The position numbers and the translations under genes were made by a program. Below are positions 5,888 through 6,929 of a stretch of DNA of 6,929 nt, piece after piece (the stretch's first letter is position 1; the number at the start of each line of letters is the position of its first letter). The stretch comes from UBA12078 sp964556955 (GTDB taxonomy: Bacteria; Patescibacteriota; Dojkabacteria; SC72): contig CAZKXP010000038.1 of NCBI GenBank assembly GCA_964556955.1, forward strand, positions 1 to 6,929, given 5' to 3'. The notes below the pieces were generated by a model, which had not been told where the DNA came from, did not search any database, and saw nothing but the letters and a program-made list of their open reading frames with translations.

Positions 5888-6929
5888 TTCTTTCTTGCTG
5901 AGCTAATATCTCCATCTGTATCCCATTTTTTACATCGTCAACCATAGTTTGTATATCTCCACTTAAGATACCTTCTAGATTAAACCATGATTTCTTTACC
6001 CTGTGATCTGTGATTCTGGCTTGTGGGAAATTATATGTTCTAATCTTCTCTGCTCTCATATTGGATCCTATCTGAGAAGATCGCATGTCCGATCTTTGTG
6101 CCATAGCTTCCTGTTTTTGTTTGTCATACAGTCTTGATCGAAGCAGTGCCATTGCCTTCTCTTTGTTCTGAGCCTGATGCTTAGTCTCTTGGCAACTTAC
6201 CACGATCCCTGTGGGGATATGGGTTATTCTCACTGCAGAGTCTGTTCTGTTTACACATTGTCCACCTGCGCCAGATGCTCTCATAACATCGATTCTAAGG
6301 TCCTCGGGTTCTATCTTTACATCAATATCTTGTGCTTTTGGAAGTATTGCTACAGAAGCTGTAGAAGTATGAATTCTGCCCGAAGATTCCGTAGAGGGTA
6401 TTCTCTGTACCCTATGTACTCCACTTTCATATTTCAAATTTTTAAATACATTTTTACCAGAGATATGTGCTACAACCTCTTTGTAACCTCCATCCTCTGT
6501 TAAGTTTCCCTCTACCATTTGTACATCCCAACCTTTTGAAATGGAGTAGTTTTTGTACATTCTAAATAGATCTGCCGCGAAAAGTGCAGCCTCATCACCT
6601 CCCGCTCCAGCACGGATCTCCAATATTGCAGATCTATCATCATCTTCATCTTGAAACTGTCTTTCCATTTTTACTTTTACTAACTCTTCTTCATATTCTT
6701 CAATACTCTTCTTTTTTCGATCTATCTCTTCTTGGGCCATTTCCATGATCTCTGGATCAGTCTCAGTTTTTAACATCTCGCCAGCCTCCTCGATATTCTT
6801 TATCGCTTTTTGGATGGATGAGGTGAGTGTAGCGATCTGGGCGTAATAACTTAAGTCCGTACTTAGTTTTGAAATATTTGCTCCTGTGGAATGTGCTGTA
6901 GATATCTCTGTTTCTAGCTCATTTACTTT
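5880..6929 (-). CDS. prfA: Peptide chain release factor 1 (RF1), 5' end cut off by the window
   Basis: It recognises UAA and UAG in the ribosomal A site and triggers peptide release. The frame stays open from 6929 to the TAA at 5882-5880, giving 349 visible codons. The first Met inside (6776) is not the true start, because the 51 codons before it (starting KVNELETEIS) align with the RF1 N-terminal helical domain. By comparison with E. coli RF1, about 10 residues are missing. Visible signatures are IRAGAGGDEAALFAADLFRM, the stop-codon-reading PxT motif as PST (6398-6390), the peptidyl-hydrolysis GGQ motif (6266-6258), and RTYNFPQARITDHR near the end. PxT marks it as RF1 rather than RF2 (SPF). 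The residue after GGQ is Cys instead of the usual His. Its 3' end overlaps prmC by 8 bp, and PrmC is expected to methylate the GGQ glutamine. The promoter and start lie outside the window. Confidence 0.97.
   Translation of the reverse strand, partial: KVNELETEISTAHSTGANISKLSTDLSYYAQIATLTSSIQKAIKNIEEAGEMLKTETDPEIMEMAQEEIDRKKKSIEEYEEELVKVKMERQFQDEDDDRSAILEIRAGAGGDEAALFAADLFRMYKNYSISKGWDVQMVEGNLTEDGGYKEVVAHISGKNVFKNLKYESGVHRVQRIPSTESSGRIHTSTASVAILPKAQDIDVKIEPEDLRIDVMRASGAGGQCVNRTDSAVRITHIPTGIVVSCQETKHQAQNKEKAMALLRSRLYDKQKQEAMAQRSDMRSSQIGSNMRAEKIRTYNFPQARITDHRVKKSWFNLEGILSGDIQTMVDDVKNGIQMEILAQQERSE

Noticed and set aside
6177..6503. 108-codon + strand ORF opposite prfA
   Set aside because: It lies antisense within the strongly conserved RF1 coding region, is rich in Cys and Tyr as expected of a shadow frame, and has no start signals.
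6774..6776. ATG at 6776 as the start of prfA
   Set aside because: The frame is open to the window edge and the 51 upstream codons match the length and helical character of the RF1 N-terminal domain.

Overview
The window looks like a chromosomal piece of an AT-rich bacterium with compact, tightly packed genes. The best guess is a member of the Candidate Phyla Radiation / Patescibacteria. That rests on low GC, short or overlapping gene junctions, mostly absent Shine-Dalgarno sequences, an NLPY variant of the PrmC NPPY motif, and two uncharacterised genes of a type I associate from memory with Chloroflexota and CPR genomes. It is an inference, not a phylogenetic placement. The standard bacterial code fits: no gene needs in-frame TGA read-through.

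Layout. Positions 1-57 hold the tail of an upstream + strand transcript, ending in an intrinsic terminator. Facing it is a complete miniature gene on the - strand: a TTGTCT-17-TATAAT promoter (259-287), an AGGAGG ribosome binding site, a 30-codon ORF for a single-span membrane peptide (128-220), and its own terminator (59-104). Diverging from it, a TTGCAA-17-TAATAT promoter (324-352) sits so close to the ATG at 362 that the first + strand gene is probably translated from a leaderless mRNA.

The + strand operon (362-5116) has four genes. The first two overlap by ATGA and are uncharacterised: a GlmL-like (ASKHA-type) protein and a partner with a barrel-sandwich-like N-terminus and a KOW-like C-terminus. 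They are followed by two membrane-anchored PDZ proteases, an S41 C-terminal processing peptidase and an HtrA/DegP-type S1 peptidase, both with complete catalytic residues. The proteases probably act on envelope proteins. What the first two genes do, and why they share an operon with the proteases, is unknown.

The - strand end (6929-5099) is the conserved pair prfA-prmC. Peptide chain release factor 1 lacks about ten N-terminal residues at the window edge, and PrmC is the methyltransferase that modifies the glutamine of the release factor GGQ motif. The prmC 3' end overlaps the htrA 3' end by 18 bp, with no recognisable terminator between the convergent operons. No mobile element, CRISPR array, tRNA, rRNA or recognisable riboswitch was seen.
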